From Chitinophagales bacterium (lineage in GTDB: Bacteria > Bacteroidota > Bacteroidia > Chitinophagales > JADJOU01), in the NCBI GenBank assembly GCA_025455685.1, contig JALOMB010000006.1, positions 1 through 38,983 on the forward strand: 38,983 nucleotides of DNA, written 5' to 3'. Shown here one piece after another: positions 37,276-38,983 of the stretch (its first letter is position 1; every line of letters starts with the position of its first letter). Made by a program: the position numbers and the translations under genes. The notes under the pieces were generated by a model, which was not told where the DNA came from, searched no databases, and worked only from the letters and a program-made list of their open reading frames with translations.

Positions 37276-38772
37276 ATGGAATTCTTTCTCAGACATAAAA
37301 TTATCCTGCTTTTTGTTTTTGGGCTGATGATAAGAATCTTTACGGCTAATTTTTATTTGCCTTTTTATAATCAAGACGAACTTACGATATTGTATGATGC
37401 CAAATCCATCGTAGAAACTGGCCAAGACAGATGGGAAACACCTACGCACCTTTTTTATCGCTCTCTAGGAGAAGGTGAATACAGACCTCCGCTTATGATT
37501 TGGCTTCAGACCATAGGTTATTATTTCTTTGGTATCCAAGAGTTTGGGGCGAGAATGATTAGTGTGATTTTTGGGTTAATGGGTATTTTTTGCAGCTATC
37601 ATATCATTCGTTTTTTGATTAGTAAAGAATTAGCATTGATTTATCTTTTTACGATGATTTTCTGCCCTGCGCATATACTATGTACATCGATGGCTTTTGA
37701 GTCTGCATCACTTTCCTCCTCTATACTTTTGATAGCGCTGTATTTTGCCGTTCGCACCTATCGAGAAAATAAAATATCATTGTCAATTCTAGCAGGATTT
37801 TTCTTATCCTTGTCTGTCTATACCTACCCTTCGATGAAGTTAGTATCGCCTCTTTTTGGGATTTTGATTTTGATGATCTTGCTAAAAGCCAAGAAGACAA
37901 AAATCGCTTTCTATTTTTCTTTATCAGCGTTTGTGTTTATCTTACCTCAAATTTGGCTTTTTATCCATTATCCTACTGAATTTATGGCAAGAGCTTCTGT
38001 CAATGTGCCTATGCGACGAAAAGTTATCGATTATATTTTTCGTATCATAGAAACGCCTTTTTATTCTTTATTTGATATTTCGCTTTGGTTTGTCAAATTC
38101 GTCAAACAGCATCATAATATCAATATCACGTATTTATTAGTTCAGCTACCTTTTTATTTGTATGGTGTCTTGTCTTGGTCCAAGGAAATCATCTCTAAGA
38201 CAAAATGGGCAATTTTACTTCTAGTCTCCTTTATCCTTTCTACTACGCCTGAAATGGCTACTTTTGCTCACTCCAACATTTTTAGAAATCCATTATTGAT
38301 ATATCTTATAGGCTTTTTAATCTCATATGGTTTATATACTTTGAATTTTTTTAAAAAATCCTATTGGATCGCTTTTGGGATAAATTTTATCTTTCTCTTT
38401 ATTTTTAGCTATTTTCAAGATTCTAGACAGCCAAATTTTCAGCAAGAATTGGTCGGAGCATATTCCAAACTCTCCAAATATCATAAAAAATATGATAAAG
38501 TAGTCCTTCAGCGTTATGGAAATCAGCCTTATGTCTATCTTTTGTATTATGGTCAGGTGTCACCGAAATACTTTCAGAATTCTACTATCGTCAATATACT
38601 AAATAGCGATCAATTTGACGATATGAGACAGATTGGTAAATTTCACTTTGTCGATAAAGAAATGATTAGAGATTCGCTTCAGACCTTGGGTCACGGGCTA
38701 CTCGTTACAGAATTGGATCTGAAACTACCAAGAATTGATTCTTCTGCTCCATTTAAGTTTTATAGCTATTAG
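37276..38772 (+). CDS. GT-C family glycosyltransferase (ArnT/PMT-like membrane protein)
   Basis: This 498-residue membrane protein has about ten hydrophobic segments. The first periplasmic loop carries an acidic motif (N-Q-D-E near residue 33), then YRPPLMIWLQTIGYYFFGIQ, which is typical of GT39-like (ArnT/PMT) lipid-linked sugar transferases. A soluble C-terminal part (about 375-498) follows. It would transfer a sugar from a polyprenyl carrier to lipid or protein at the outer face of the inner membrane; donor and acceptor are unknown. It follows the CoA-binding gene by 12 bases and is the last gene of the run. Confidence 0.85.
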   Translation: MEFFLRHKIILLFVFGLMIRIFTANFYLPFYNQDELTILYDAKSIVETGQDRWETPTHLFYRSLGEGEYRPPLMIWLQTIGYYFFGIQEFGARMISVIFGLMGIFCSYHIIRFLISKELALIYLFTMIFCPAHILCTSMAFESASLSSSILLIALYFAVRTYRENKISLSILAGFFLSLSVYTYPSMKLVSPLFGILILMILLKAKKTKIAFYFSLSAFVFILPQIWLFIHYPTEFMARASVNVPMRRKVIDYIFRIIETPFYSLFDISLWFVKFVKQHHNINITYLLVQLPFYLYGVLSWSKEIISKTKWAILLLVSFILSTTPEMATFAHSNIFRNPLLIYLIGFLISYGLYTLNFFKKSYWIAFGINFIFLFIFSYFQDSRQPNFQQELVGAYSKLSKYHKKYDKVVLQRYGNQPYVYLLYYGQVSPKYFQNSTIVNILNSDQFDDMRQIGKFHFVDKEMIRDSLQTLGHGLLVTELDLKLPRIDSSAPFKFYSY

Positions 38773-38799
38773 TTTTTTATTTGGACTTCGAGATTTCCC

Positions 38800-38983
38800 T
38801 TACCTCATCAACCCAATCAATCTCCGCAAGAATTTAGTTTCTCTTAGGGCGTTTTGGTATTTGAGTTCGAGGAGGTAGGTGCCACTCGGCTGTGCAGACC
38901 CTCGATAAGTACCGTCCCATTGGCCATTTCGGTCAAATGTCTCATAGAGTTGCTCGCCTTGACGATTGACTATTCGCCAATAA
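38800..38983 (-). CDS. C-terminus of a type IX-secreted protein (CHU_C-like), 5' part outside the window
   Basis: The minus strand encodes 60 residues up to a TAA at 38800-38802; the frame stays open to the window edge. The block RIVNRQGEQLYETFDRNGQW, then DGTYRG and PSGTYLLELKY, matches the gliding-motility-associated C-terminal domain (CHU_C type) used as a sorting signal by the type IX secretion system. The main body of the protein is not visible. It is convergent with the glycosyltransferase gene, which ends 27 bases away, and no terminator hairpin is evident between them. Confidence 0.85.
   Translation of the reverse strand, partial: YWRIVNRQGEQLYETFDRNGQWDGTYRGSAQPSGTYLLELKYQNALRETKFLRRLIGLMR

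Overview
The window is about 39 kb of AT-rich chromosome from a member of the Bacteroidota. The evidence for the phylum is: repeated promoter boxes of the form TAnnTTTG, no Shine-Dalgarno sequences, a separate atpD-atpC pair, a CHU_C-like type IX secretion C-terminus at the right edge, a PxGV-delimited giant surface protein, and Bacteroidota-type RecA, Psd and SPOR proteins. I cannot place it below phylum with confidence. I see no rRNA, tRNA, CRISPR array, insertion sequence or phage genes.

Left region (1-10.87 kb, all minus strand): a surface-protein cluster. In transcription order it encodes a 572-aa fibre-like protein with two collagen-like GPQGPPGP patches inside a duplicated module, a 2725-aa five-module secreted protein with PA14-like and F5/8C-like domains, and a third protein cut by the window edge. 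The third shares the N-terminal domain of the first and carries 30-residue tandem repeats. This is the most distinctive accessory locus here and looks like adhesive or fibrous surface structures.

Housekeeping region (10.87-20.7 kb): rbfA-ligA (minus), diverging from atpD-atpC (plus); a 460-bp stretch holding a decayed small gene; recA-serS (minus), diverging from an aldehyde dehydrogenase (plus); then an M24 aminopeptidase (minus) whose end lies one base from the dehydrogenase stop.

Envelope region (20.7-28.4 kb): an outer-membrane beta-barrel gene forms an operon with the aminopeptidase. It diverges from a GSCFA-domain protein, followed by a polytopic membrane protein and a 42-44-residue membrane peptide. 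Back-to-back -7 boxes lie between the divergent genes. Next, on the minus strand, come a very long disordered secreted protein and a SPOR-protein/Nudix pair.

Right region (28.5-39 kb, plus strand): smc, psd (TTG start), a monocistronic Cys/Lys-rich secreted peptide with a good promoter and terminator, then a tightly packed run: pterin carbinolamine dehydratase, META-domain protein with a 15-bp repeat tail, glnS, flavoredoxin-like protein, CoA-binding protein and a GT-C glycosyltransferase. The window closes with the C-terminus of a minus-strand secreted protein.

No unequivocally new system was found. The best candidates for follow-up are the left surface cluster, the Cys-rich peptide, the GSCFA/membrane cassette with its tiny membrane peptide, and the cluster of TTG-initiated genes.
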